This document shows positions 9,501 through 16,305 of a stretch of 51,670 nt of DNA, piece after piece. Every line of letters starts with the position of its first letter. The first letter of the stretch is position 1. A model generated the notes under the pieces. It made no database searches. It had not been told where the DNA came from and was given only the letters and a program-made list of their open reading frames with translations. The translations under genes and the position numbers were made by a program. Source of the DNA: JBBIRG01 sp964410965 (GTDB lineage: Bacteria > CLD3 > SB21 > JBBIRG01); contig CAYPIY010000015.1 in assembly GCA_964410965.1 (NCBI GenBank), positions 1 through 51,670 on the forward strand, read 5' to 3'.

Positions 9501-11040
9501 GGGTACGCGTATGATGTGGTATCCGGCGAAAGCGGCCTTCAGGGCCGGGTATGTGACAGGAACACATTGGGATCAAGACAGTGTTGGAATATATTCATTT
9601 GGATCAAATTACTCAACAAAAGCAATTGGTGAACGATCATTTGCATCTGGATATATGACTACTGCAAGAGGGAGAAGTTCAATATCAATGAGTGGGTTTT
9701 CTAATTCTAATGGAGATTATTCTGTTGCTATCGGATATTATTCGGTTGCTGATAATGTTGGATCTGTATCTATCGGTCGATATTGCATAGCCAATGGCTA
9801 TACAGCGGTTGCATTAGGTGATAACAGTACTTCAAGTGGACATACAGCTATTTCAGCTGGATATGATAATGACGCCAGCGGTGATTACTCGATAGCATTA
9901 GGTACTTATTCTACTGCAAGCGGATATGGTGGGGTTGTATTGGGTAATAGCAATACCTCTAGTGGATATTCTTCGACTGCCATGGGAAGTCATACGATCG
10001 CCAGTAAAGGCTTTTCAACCGCGATGGGTTATTTTACAATTGCCAACGGAACTTATTCAACTGCGATGGGCAACAGTACTTTCGCAGCAGATTCAGCATC
10101 TGTTTCCATGGGAGACTCCACCATTGCCCAAGGCCGGCATTCCACAGCAATGGGATGGTACACGAAAGCATTGGGACTTGCCTCGACAACCATGGGATTC
10201 AGTACCAAAGCTTCCGGTGAATATTCTCTGGCCACAGGAAACGGATCGGTCGCGAGCGGTCAGTATGCCACCGCCATAGGGAGATTAGCGACCTCAAGCG
10301 GCATCAATTCTTTCGCATGGGGCAATTCCGCTACCGCGAGCGGTAATCATTCCCTTGCGCTGGGTGAAGGAACCATGTCCACAAATACTTATGCCGTATC
10401 CATCGGTTCCTATGTTTATGCCACGGGTTCGAATTCGGTCGCGATCGGTTATAATGTTTCTACCAATTCCAAAGCCGGTTCGTTCATTTTCGGCGATAAC
10501 CTGGGGGATTCCTCCCCCGGTGAGGTCACTCAGTCATCGGCCAGTCAGGAAATGACCATGCGATTCGCCGGAGGTTACAGGCTGTTCTCCAATTCAGCTC
10601 TCTCGGCCGGTGTGACTTTGGCCGCCGGCGGGAACAGCTGGAGTTCCGTTTCCGATTCCGCCAAAAAAGAAAATTTCAAGTCCGTGAATGGCGAAGACGT
10701 GCTCCTGAAAATCCGGAATTTCCGTCTGACTTCCTGGAACTACAAAGGTCAGGATAAACAGCAGTTCCGCCATTACGGTCCCATGGCTCAGGATTTCTAC
10801 AACGCCTTCGGCCACGACGGTATCGGCACCATCGGTAATGATACCACCATTGCCAGTGCGGACTTCGATGGCGTCAATTTAATCGCTATCCAGGCGCTGG
10901 AAAAACGCACGCAGGATCTTCAGAAGGAAAACACCGATTTAAAGAGTAAACTGGCCACGATGGAAGCGCGCCTGCAGAAGCTTGAGCAACGGCTGACTTC
11001 CGGCGGTTCGGATGAGAATGTGGCGTCGGTGAAGAAATAG
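6583..11040 (+). CDS. YadA-head repeat surface protein with C-terminal peptidase S74 domain
   Basis: A 1,485-residue exported protein. ATG 6583 is preferred over ATG 6577 because GGGAG at 6571-6575 is then seven bases upstream. Residues 1-21 are a signal peptide ending in LVSA. Residues about 22-120 form the TISYQGVLT domain common in FCB surface proteins. Three cassettes follow, each with a glycine-rich linker (GTGLxGGGxSGDVTL), an LFTGTxGSGxIPASGAGTRM block, and a run of YadA-head/Hep_Hag repeats (STAMG, SIALG). After about residue 1330 comes a peptidase S74 intramolecular chaperone (SDSAKKENFKSV holds the expected Ser and Lys) and a final coiled coil. In phage tail spikes this domain trimerises the protein and then cleaves itself off. 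No YadA beta-barrel anchor and no T9SS sorting domain are visible, so export and anchoring are unclear. It is probably a trimeric fibre or adhesin. Confidence 0.85.
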   Translation: MKKSVAFIAGFLLCTALVSAQTPQTISYQGVLTSAAGQTVPDGNYALTFRMYETAGGGSAVWTESQTVITTHGLFNVILGKMVPLSLPFDKGYFLGITVGAGNELAPRIELTSSAYSFTARTVSDSAVTGNKIADGSVVRSLNGLKDHVRIVQGSNIAIVMSGDSMKISTVGLGAGDITGVGVGTGLTGGGESGDVTVHLDTTYTDGRFVNEGQANSVSGGMIQTNQVVKGVNNLKDQVRIVQGSNITVTTAGDSVTISGSATGNTLNQAYNQGGAGAGRVITANAGALEVGGTDGVLFTGTFGSGTIPASGAGTRMMWYPSRAAFRAGYVTENQWNTDSVGSYSIALGYNTIARGSVSTALGYQAIANGIRSTAIGSGALASNMYAIALGSVTTASGYASTAMGQYTLASGNNSTALGNKSVANDSMAIAMGDSVIAQGKHSSAIGWYTKALGVGSTTFGFNTIAGGMYSTAMGQGITANGSNSFAIGLSGTPYTLSQNNAMAIMGGKVGIGTVMPRTTLEVADTLFVSSGAYKFPDGTIQTSAATGAGDMTGVMSGTGLAGGGLSGDVTLSLDTIYADGRFLNEGQINSVDSNMIKDGSITNNDIRANAGISGSKVDPDFGSQNILTNGTLTVNGNNGVLFTGTYGSGSIPASGAGTRMMWYPAKAAFRAGVVDGNQWNQDSIGAYSFAIGNGAKAKGDYSISMGHMTTAIELFSTAIGQNTRASGTYSVAMGCTTSASGNSSFSMGQYNSATGSASVAFGQFSVASGMRSFSFGTNTTASGTNSISLGERITASGNNSFAIGLSSASYTLSQNNAMAIMGGKVGIGTVTPRNALEVADTIYSSAGGFRFPDGSVQTTAAAGGGDITGVTAGTGLSGGGLSGDVTLQLDTTYADGRFVNEGQINSVDSNMIKDGSITNNDIHANAGISGSKVDPNFGSQNILTNGTLAVNGNDGALFTGTYGSGSIPASGAGTRMMWYPAKAAFRAGYVTGTHWDQDSVGIYSFGSNYSTKAIGERSFASGYMTTARGRSSISMSGFSNSNGDYSVAIGYYSVADNVGSVSIGRYCIANGYTAVALGDNSTSSGHTAISAGYDNDASGDYSIALGTYSTASGYGGVVLGNSNTSSGYSSTAMGSHTIASKGFSTAMGYFTIANGTYSTAMGNSTFAADSASVSMGDSTIAQGRHSTAMGWYTKALGLASTTMGFSTKASGEYSLATGNGSVASGQYATAIGRLATSSGINSFAWGNSATASGNHSLALGEGTMSTNTYAVSIGSYVYATGSNSVAIGYNVSTNSKAGSFIFGDNLGDSSPGEVTQSSASQEMTMRFAGGYRLFSNSALSAGVTLAAGGNSWSSVSDSAKKENFKSVNGEDVLLKIRNFRLTSWNYKGQDKQQFRHYGPMAQDFYNAFGHDGIGTIGNDTTIASADFDGVNLIAIQALEKRTQDLQKENTDLKSKLATMEARLQKLEQRLTSGGSDENVASVKK
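7108..9600 (+). repeat. Three homologous head cassettes inside the S74 gene
   Basis: Blocks starting near 7108, 8227 and 9172 encode GTGLxGGG linkers. Blocks near 7471, 8506 and 9457 encode the GSGAGTRM-type segment. The block NNAMAIMGGKVGIGT recurs near 8080 and 9025. The conserved blocks are close at DNA level, and the head repeats between them vary in number, with the third run the longest. This could support cassette gain or loss by recombination. Confidence 0.8.
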
Positions 11041-11073
11041 AAAAATTAAACTTCTTAAAGAAGTTTAATTTTT
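11041..11073 (+). terminator. Hairpin terminator after the S74 gene
   Basis: Bases 11041-11056 are the exact reverse complement of 11058-11073. They give a stem of up to 16 bp with an A-rich 5' flank and a T-rich 3' flank. It starts directly after the stop codon, and the core TTAAACTTC/GAAGTTTAA recurs in the next terminator. Confidence 0.75.
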
Positions 11074-11093
11074 ACATAAAACCGGAGTTTTTT

Positions 11094-11624
11094 ATGAAAC
11101 CAAAATTTATAATCATCCTGCTGTTCTTCGGAATCCCTTCGCAAGCGCAGGAATACCAGATCCGCAGCAGCGTCTTCAGTATCGGCGGGCAAACCGTAAC
11201 CGACACGAATCAATACCGGCTGTTCGGAACGGCCGGCCAGCCGCTGATCGGATCATCACAAGGCGATACGGCGGACGTGTATTCAGGGTTCTGGTACGCC
11301 GCCGCTGCGTCCATGGTCGATATCGCGGAGGAAGCCCTTGTTCCCATGGAATTCAGGCTGTACCAGAATTACCCGAACCCTTTCAATCCTTCGACGGCCA
11401 TCGCGTTTGATTTGCCCACCCGGTCGAAAGTCCGGCTCACGATTTACAATGTCCTCGGACAGCCGGTTGCCGAACTGACGAATAAAACCTTCGAACCGGG
11501 ACATCATAAAATCATCTGGAACGGCGCAAACCGCAACGGAAGCCGCGTCGCATCGGGGCTCTATGTGTACAGGCTGCAGACCGATAAAAAAACGTTCGTG
11601 AAGAAAATGCTTCTGGTGAAGTAA
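11094..11624 (+). CDS. Small secreted protein with type IX secretion sorting domain
   Basis: A 176-residue protein. ATG has GGAG seven bases upstream (11083-11086). Residues 1-18 are a signal peptide. Residues about 20-75 carry the SSVFSIGGQ and GTAGQPLIG pattern. Residues about 95-176 are a classic T9SS C-terminal sorting domain: YQNYPNPFNPSTAI, then LTIYNVLGQPVAEL, then a terminal GLYVYRLQT and KKMLLVK. In T9SS organisms this domain directs cargo through the outer membrane and is then removed. The cargo part is too small to suggest an enzyme. It may be a surface-attached structural or binding module. It lies between two matching terminators, so it is probably its own transcript or receives only read-through. 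Confidence 0.85.
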   Translation: MKPKFIIILLFFGIPSQAQEYQIRSSVFSIGGQTVTDTNQYRLFGTAGQPLIGSSQGDTADVYSGFWYAAAASMVDIAEEALVPMEFRLYQNYPNPFNPSTAIAFDLPTRSKVRLTIYNVLGQPVAELTNKTFEPGHHKIIWNGANRNGSRVASGLYVYRLQTDKKTFVKKMLLVK

Positions 11625-11741
11625 TCATAATTTCCGGCTTTTTTCCCGATAGAGCCAGTGTGAGCCATGAAGTGCAGAAAATAAGTCCGATTTATGAATG
11701 GTGTTGAATTTCGGTGATTCTTTTCTAAGTTCATGACTTAA

Positions 11742-11782
11742 AAAAAAAGGTTAAACTTCCCGAAGAAGTTTAACTTTTTTTC
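11742..11782 (+). terminator. Hairpin terminator after the T9SS cargo gene
   Basis: GTTAAACTTC (11750-11759) pairs with GAAGTTTAAC (11765-11774) around a five-base loop, with an A-run before and a T-run after. It has the same stem core as the terminator at 11041-11073. It sits about 120 bp past the stop, just ahead of the tricorn gene's promoter region. Confidence 0.75.
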
Positions 11783-11797
11783 TGCGCATTTCTTTTC

Positions 11798-11828
11798 TTT
11801 ACAAATTCTCGTTTTTGTCTTAACTTTA
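11798..11828 (+). promoter_or_regulatory. Possible promoter for the tricorn-type gene
   Basis: TTTACA (from 11798), then 20 bases from the end of TTT, then TAACTTTA (11821-11828). The spacing and -7 element match the other promoters here, but the -33 element is TTT, not TTG. It lies about 50 bp before the start codon. Confidence 0.4.
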
Positions 11829-11876
11829 CTATGTTATGGCAAAAAATCATTCACATCTTGATTAAGGAACTTCACC

Positions 11877-14800
11877 ATGATCCGTATTATTTATTTTCTG
11901 GCAGCGGGTTTATTCGCATTGCAACCGTTGAGGGCCCAGGAAGCCCGTCTGATGCGTTATCCCGATATTTCCAATGACGGGACAATTGTTTTTACGTATG
12001 AAGATGATTTATGGCTGGTCAAACCCGGGCAAACGGCCGCTCAGCGGCTTACCAGCCATCCCGGAAAGGAAACGCAGGCGTCGTTTTCCCCGGACGGAAA
12101 TTCCGTCGCCTTCGCCGGAAGCTATGACGGGAAGAACGACCTTTATGTTTTATCCCTTTCAGACATGAATCCCCGCAGGATCACGTATTCCACCTCCGAT
12201 ATCCACATCATGGACTGGTCGGAGGACGGAAAATATATTTATTACACTTCTTACCTGCGGATGAATTACGAACTGTATCGCGTCCCCGCAAAGGGCGGGT
12301 TCTCGGAAAGGATTCCCGTGGGCAAAGCGTGGCAAGCCGCCATTGCTGGCAAAACGGTCGTTTACACGCCGACATCCGCAGACGGGATGAACTGGCGCGG
12401 CTACCGGGGCGGCCAGCAGCAGGATCTCTACCGGACGGATATAACCGGCCAATCCGCCGAAAAACTGACGGACTGGGAAGGATTTGACTGCCGGCCTTTT
12501 TTCATGGGATCCCGGCTCTTCTTCCTGTCGGACAGAAAATACAACCGGATGAATCTGTATGAAATGGACCTGAAAACAAAAACGGTTATTCCGGTCACCC
12601 GTGATTCCGTCTGGGATGTCCGTGAACCGGGGGCGTCAGCCAATGCGATCGTCTTCACTTCCGGAGGTCAATTGTTCCGGTACGACGGAAAAACTGCAGA
12701 GAGAATTCATGTCACCGCCGCAAGCGACCGCTGGATGCTGAGGCCCTACACGGCCAATCCCGACGGGTTCATCAGCGAGATTTTTCCGGGTAATACGGCT
12801 GGCACGGCTTATGTGGAATCGCGCGGGGACCTTTTCAAAATCGATCCCGAGAGCGGCGATCCGGTGAATCTCACGAATACTTCCGGTTCCCGTGAAATCC
12901 AGCCCTCCTTATCACCTGATGGCCAGTGGCTGGCGTTCTATTCCGACAAAACAGGCGAGTATGAACTCTATGTGATGGAAACAAAAGCCGGGGCGCCATG
13001 GATTCAGATCACCGACGGATTCCGGACTTGGTATTATCATATCGTCTGGTCGCCGGACAGTAAAAAACTGCTGTTCAACGACAAAAATTACCAGCTGTAC
13101 TGGGCAGATGTGGCCGCGAAAAAAGTGACCAAAATCGACCGGGCTCTGTACCAGCGCGACAATGAGATATTCTGGGAAGCCAGCGATTACGACTGGTCGG
13201 CCGACGGGAAATGGATCGCCTACGCGAAATGCGAATTCAACATGAACAGCGCGATTTACCTGTATAACACGGAAAATAAACAAACGCTGCGGCTGACCGA
13301 TGACCGCTTTGACAACCTTTCTCCCGCGTTCGACCGGAACGGCAAGTACCTGTATTTCCTTTCTAACCGCAATTTTGAACCGGAACTGGACCCGCTGATG
13401 GATAATCACATCAATGTGAACATGACAAGAATCATGGCCGTTCAGTTGCAGGACGGACTGCCTGTCCCATTCTCAAAAGAGGAAAAAGAAACGCCGGTTG
13501 AACCCCTGAAACGCGGGATCGATATCAATAACATACAGAAAAGAATATTTACGCTTCCGGTCAATCCGGGAACCTACTTTAAGCTGACCGCGAGGGAGAA
13601 TAAATTTTTCTTTCTTTCGAAGCCCCGTTTCGGATTTCCGGGCGAGGAATCTTTTTCACCGAAAACAACAGCGATTTACACCCTGAATGCCTGCAACGCT
13701 GATCTCGCGGTGACCCGGATCATGGAGGGCATTTCCGTCGTTTATAACATTTCGCATGACGGCAAACAGGCCGGATATCTGGGATCTTTTGCGGGCGGTG
13801 TCGTATCTTCCGAATCGGAATCCACCATGGGCATGGGAACGATTACATGGGGCGATACGAAATTGACGATCGAACCGGCGAAGGAATTCAGGCAGATCTT
13901 GAACGATGTATGGCTGCAGGTCAGGAATTATTTCTATGATCCGGGTTTTCAGGGCATCCCTTGGAAAGCTGTAAAGGATAAATACTCGGAACTGATACCG
14001 TTCGTCACTTCCCGCCAGGATCTGAATTATGTTCTCGGCTGGATGACAGGTGAACTCGGTGTGTCGCACATGTATGTATGGAGGCCGGGCGATGTCCGCC
14101 GGCAGGCTGCAGAAAGGCATTCAGTGGCATGTCTTGGCGCGGACCTGGTTCTGGATAACGGCGCGTACAGGTTCGGTCACATCATCCGGACGCCGAACGA
14201 CCATCCCGATTCGAAGAATCCGTTGCTTGCGCCCAATCTGAAACTGAAAGAGGGGTGTTATCTGATTGCGATCAACGGCAACGATCTTTCCCCGGACGAG
14301 GATTACAGGAAATACATGGTTGATCAGTCCGGGAAAAAAATTAAACTGCTGGTGAACGACAAGGCCTCACCGAACGGCGCGTGGACCGTTGAAACCGAAG
14401 GGCTTTTTGAGGATTATTCACTGCGCTATACGGAATGGGTTGAAACAAATTATCAGACGGTAAAAGAAAAATCATCCGGGCGGGCCGGTTATTTCCATCT
14501 CAGCGACTGTGATGAGGCGGGGCTTCGCCAGTTCGAGCAGGGGTTCCGCGCCGAACGGTTCCGGGACGGCCTGATTATCGATGTCCGGAATAACGGCGGA
14601 GGATTTGACTCCTACATGATGATCGACAAACTGGAGCGGAAACTGATGTACCTGACGCAGACGCTTGATTTAGAGCCAATGCACTACCCTCACGGTATCG
14701 TGCGCGGGCCGATGGTGATGATCTGCAACGAGGGAAGCGGTTCCGACGGTGACCTGATCGCTCTTCATTTTAAGGATCGCAAAATGGGCACCCTTGTCGG

Positions 14801-15083
14801 CACGCGAACCTGGGGCGGCCTGATCGGCATTATCAATTTTCAGGACTTGATTGACGGCGGCATGGTTACGCAAGTCAATGTCGGATTTGCGAATCTGAAC
14901 GGGGAATGGGTCGTTGAAAATAAAGGGGTGGAACCCGATGAAACCGTCGAAAACCTTCCGGCCGACATGGAAAAAGGCGTCGATGCCCAGCTGAACAGGG
15001 CAATTGAAATCGTCCTGCGTCAAATTCAGTCAAATCCTCCCTTACGAATCAAGGCGCCGGCGTTTCCGAAAAAGAAATGGTGA
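11877..15083 (+). CDS. Exported tricorn-type S41 protease
   Basis: A 1,068-residue protein. Signal peptide residues 1-20 end in LRAQ. Residues about 30-550 contain WD40-like PD40 propeller repeats (ASFSPDGNSVAF, PSLSPDGQWLAF). The tricorn core follows: Ser730-His731 in GVSHMYV, a PDZ-like segment about 755-850, and the nucleophile Ser956 in GSGSDGD, with Glu1014 in VENKGVEPDE. The 58-residue Ser-to-Glu distance equals that of the archaeal tricorn catalytic residues (Ser965, Glu1023), and the Ser-His pair matches Ser745-His746. Archaeal tricorn degrades peptides in the cytosol; the signal peptide here implies a periplasmic or surface site. It is a single gene with its own probable promoter. 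The family assignment is firm; the substrate is unknown. Confidence 0.92.
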   Translation: MIRIIYFLAAGLFALQPLRAQEARLMRYPDISNDGTIVFTYEDDLWLVKPGQTAAQRLTSHPGKETQASFSPDGNSVAFAGSYDGKNDLYVLSLSDMNPRRITYSTSDIHIMDWSEDGKYIYYTSYLRMNYELYRVPAKGGFSERIPVGKAWQAAIAGKTVVYTPTSADGMNWRGYRGGQQQDLYRTDITGQSAEKLTDWEGFDCRPFFMGSRLFFLSDRKYNRMNLYEMDLKTKTVIPVTRDSVWDVREPGASANAIVFTSGGQLFRYDGKTAERIHVTAASDRWMLRPYTANPDGFISEIFPGNTAGTAYVESRGDLFKIDPESGDPVNLTNTSGSREIQPSLSPDGQWLAFYSDKTGEYELYVMETKAGAPWIQITDGFRTWYYHIVWSPDSKKLLFNDKNYQLYWADVAAKKVTKIDRALYQRDNEIFWEASDYDWSADGKWIAYAKCEFNMNSAIYLYNTENKQTLRLTDDRFDNLSPAFDRNGKYLYFLSNRNFEPELDPLMDNHINVNMTRIMAVQLQDGLPVPFSKEEKETPVEPLKRGIDINNIQKRIFTLPVNPGTYFKLTARENKFFFLSKPRFGFPGEESFSPKTTAIYTLNACNADLAVTRIMEGISVVYNISHDGKQAGYLGSFAGGVVSSESESTMGMGTITWGDTKLTIEPAKEFRQILNDVWLQVRNYFYDPGFQGIPWKAVKDKYSELIPFVTSRQDLNYVLGWMTGELGVSHMYVWRPGDVRRQAAERHSVACLGADLVLDNGAYRFGHIIRTPNDHPDSKNPLLAPNLKLKEGCYLIAINGNDLSPDEDYRKYMVDQSGKKIKLLVNDKASPNGAWTVETEGLFEDYSLRYTEWVETNYQTVKEKSSGRAGYFHLSDCDEAGLRQFEQGFRAERFRDGLIIDVRNNGGGFDSYMMIDKLERKLMYLTQTLDLEPMHYPHGIVRGPMVMICNEGSGSDGDLIALHFKDRKMGTLVGTRTWGGLIGIINFQDLIDGGMVTQVNVGFANLNGEWVVENKGVEPDETVENLPADMEKGVDAQLNRAIEIVLRQIQSNPPLRIKAPAFPKKKW

Positions 15084-15102
15084 AAGGGATATCGCCCGGG
15101 AT

Positions 15103-15151
15103 TCAAATCACGGGTAAACCGCATGGATATTGCCTATGCGGAGCGATTTGA
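15103..15151 (+). terminator. Nested hairpin downstream of the tricorn-type gene
   Basis: An outer pair TCAAATC (15103-15109)/GATTTGA (15145-15151) encloses an inner pair CCGCAT (15119-15124)/ATGCGG (15136-15141). It is followed by GGGTTTT, a short T-run. It may act as a weak terminator or mRNA 3'-end structure. Confidence 0.35.
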
Positions 15152-15229
15152 GGGTTTTACGAATGACAAAACCGGATGATTACTCTGTTTTCGTAACGGG
15201 CCGAAAAGCCGACGAATCGCTTTTCCATG

Positions 15230-15260
15230 TTGACAATATGTATTAATTTTTTTACCTTGT
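15230..15260 (+). promoter_or_regulatory. Promoter for the roadblock-ferredoxin-kinase operon
   Basis: TTGACA (TTG 15230-15232), 20 bases, then TACCTTGT (15253-15260). It lies about 55 bp ahead of ATG 15315 and has the same spacing as the promoters at 17830, 39804 and 41697. Confidence 0.55.
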
Positions 15261-15314
15261 CCGGTTACTTGTGACAGTTGAACGAACCATTGTTTATCAT
15301 ACGACAGGTGTTTC

Positions 15315-15665
15315 ATGGAAGAAATTTTGAAAAAACTTCGTAACGACACGCCCAATGTCAGTGCGGTGGCGCTGGTCAGCAACGACGGACTGATTATTTC
15401 CTCGTTGTTGCCCGATAACATCGAATCGGAACGCGTTGCGGCGATCTCAGCCGCGCTTCTGAACCAGGGCGAAACAAGCTCGGAGGACGCGATGATCGGC
15501 GAGATGAACCAGATTACCATCCAGGCGAAGGACGGATTCATCATCATCACTCGTGCAGGCAAAGAAACGCTTTTGACCGTATTCACGACCACGCATGCCA
15601 AGCTGGGCATGGTCCTGTATGATATCCAGTCGGCGCTGAAAGAACTGAAACACCACGTGAACTAA
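15315..15665 (+). CDS. Roadblock/LC7-domain protein 1
   Basis: A 116-residue soluble protein made of a single roadblock/LC7 fold. It begins MEEILKKLRND, then has the strands VSAVALVSNDGLIISS, a helix (AAISAALLNQ), the strand ITIQAKDGFIIITR and a final helix (LGMVLYDIQSAL). In bacteria such proteins often act as partners or activators (MglB-like) of small MglA-type GTPases. No GTPase gene is present nearby, so the partner is unknown. AGGTG stands before the ATG. It heads a tight same-strand group with a second roadblock gene 11 bp downstream, and the two may form a heterodimer. The role is inferred from the fold only. Confidence 0.85.
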   Translation: MEEILKKLRNDTPNVSAVALVSNDGLIISSLLPDNIESERVAAISAALLNQGETSSEDAMIGEMNQITIQAKDGFIIITRAGKETLLTVFTTTHAKLGMVLYDIQSALKELKHHVN

Positions 15666-15676
15666 CGGACGGCTCT

Positions 15677-16066
15677 ATGACCCATCATGACATTTTTGAG
15701 CAGATTATCCGGGATATCATTTCCGTCGGGGAGGGGCTGACCGCCGTCATCGTTTCCCGCGACGGCATGGTGCTGATTTCCAGTACGGACAATGAAATGA
15801 CCGAGTCGCATTTATCCGCTTTTTCCTCCATTTGCATGGATTACGGTCACAAATTGCTGACTCCGCCGGGTCAGCCGGTCAAGCAGCCGGTACGGATGAA
15901 CCTGTGCGTCGGTACCGATCATTACGCGCTGATTGTCAGGCTGGACGAACAGGTATCGGTAGTGGTCAGAGGTTCGGACCGTACGCAGATCGCGGCGCTC
16001 ATGAAAAAAGGCCTGGACCTGGTCGACCGCATGAATACGTTAAAAAATGATAACCCGCCGGCTTGA
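15677..16066 (+). CDS. Roadblock/LC7-like protein 2
   Basis: A 129-residue soluble protein with the same overall pattern as its upstream neighbour. It has the N-terminal helix HDIFEQIIRDIISVG, the strand LTAVIVSRDGMVLISS, a helix (LSAFSSICMDYG), the strand NLCVGTDHYALIVRLD and a final helix (AALMKKGLDLVDRM). Sequence similarity to roadblock 1 is low, so this is not a recent duplicate. Eleven bases separate the two genes, which suggests co-translation and perhaps a heteromeric complex. The ferredoxin gene follows 41 bp later. Its function beyond the fold is unknown. Confidence 0.75.
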   Translation: MTHHDIFEQIIRDIISVGEGLTAVIVSRDGMVLISSTDNEMTESHLSAFSSICMDYGHKLLTPPGQPVKQPVRMNLCVGTDHYALIVRLDEQVSVVVRGSDRTQIAALMKKGLDLVDRMNTLKNDNPPA

Positions 16067-16107
16067 CGCGGAAAACGCTTTAAAAGCCGGAGACCGGATT
16101 TCCACCC

Positions 16108-16305
16108 ATGATTCTTGTCAATCCTGACCTGTGCGATCTCTGCGGAACCTGCGTCGGGGTGTGCCCGTTCGACGCGATAGAAATGACCGAAACAAAGTTA
16201 AGTATTCTTCATCCCCGCTGCACACAATGCGGCAAATGCGTAGAGATCTGCCCGGTTGAAGCTCTGGCCGATCTGCCGGAATCCTCACCCGTTCATACGC
16301 AATGA
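16108..16305 (+). CDS. 2[4Fe-4S] ferredoxin
   Basis: A 65-residue electron carrier with two complete cluster motifs: CDLCGTCVGVCP (about residues 8-19) and CTQCGKCVEICP (about 38-49). All eight cysteines are present. The size is normal for bacterial 8Fe ferredoxins, with a short C-terminal tail. Its stop overlaps the start of the kinase fusion by four bases (ATGA), so the two are probably translationally coupled. The redox partner is not in the window. Isoprenoid-chain reductases use such ferredoxins in some organisms, and that would fit the neighbour, but this is speculation. Confidence 0.9.
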   Translation: MILVNPDLCDLCGTCVGVCPFDAIEMTETKLSILHPRCTQCGKCVEICPVEALADLPESSPVHTQ

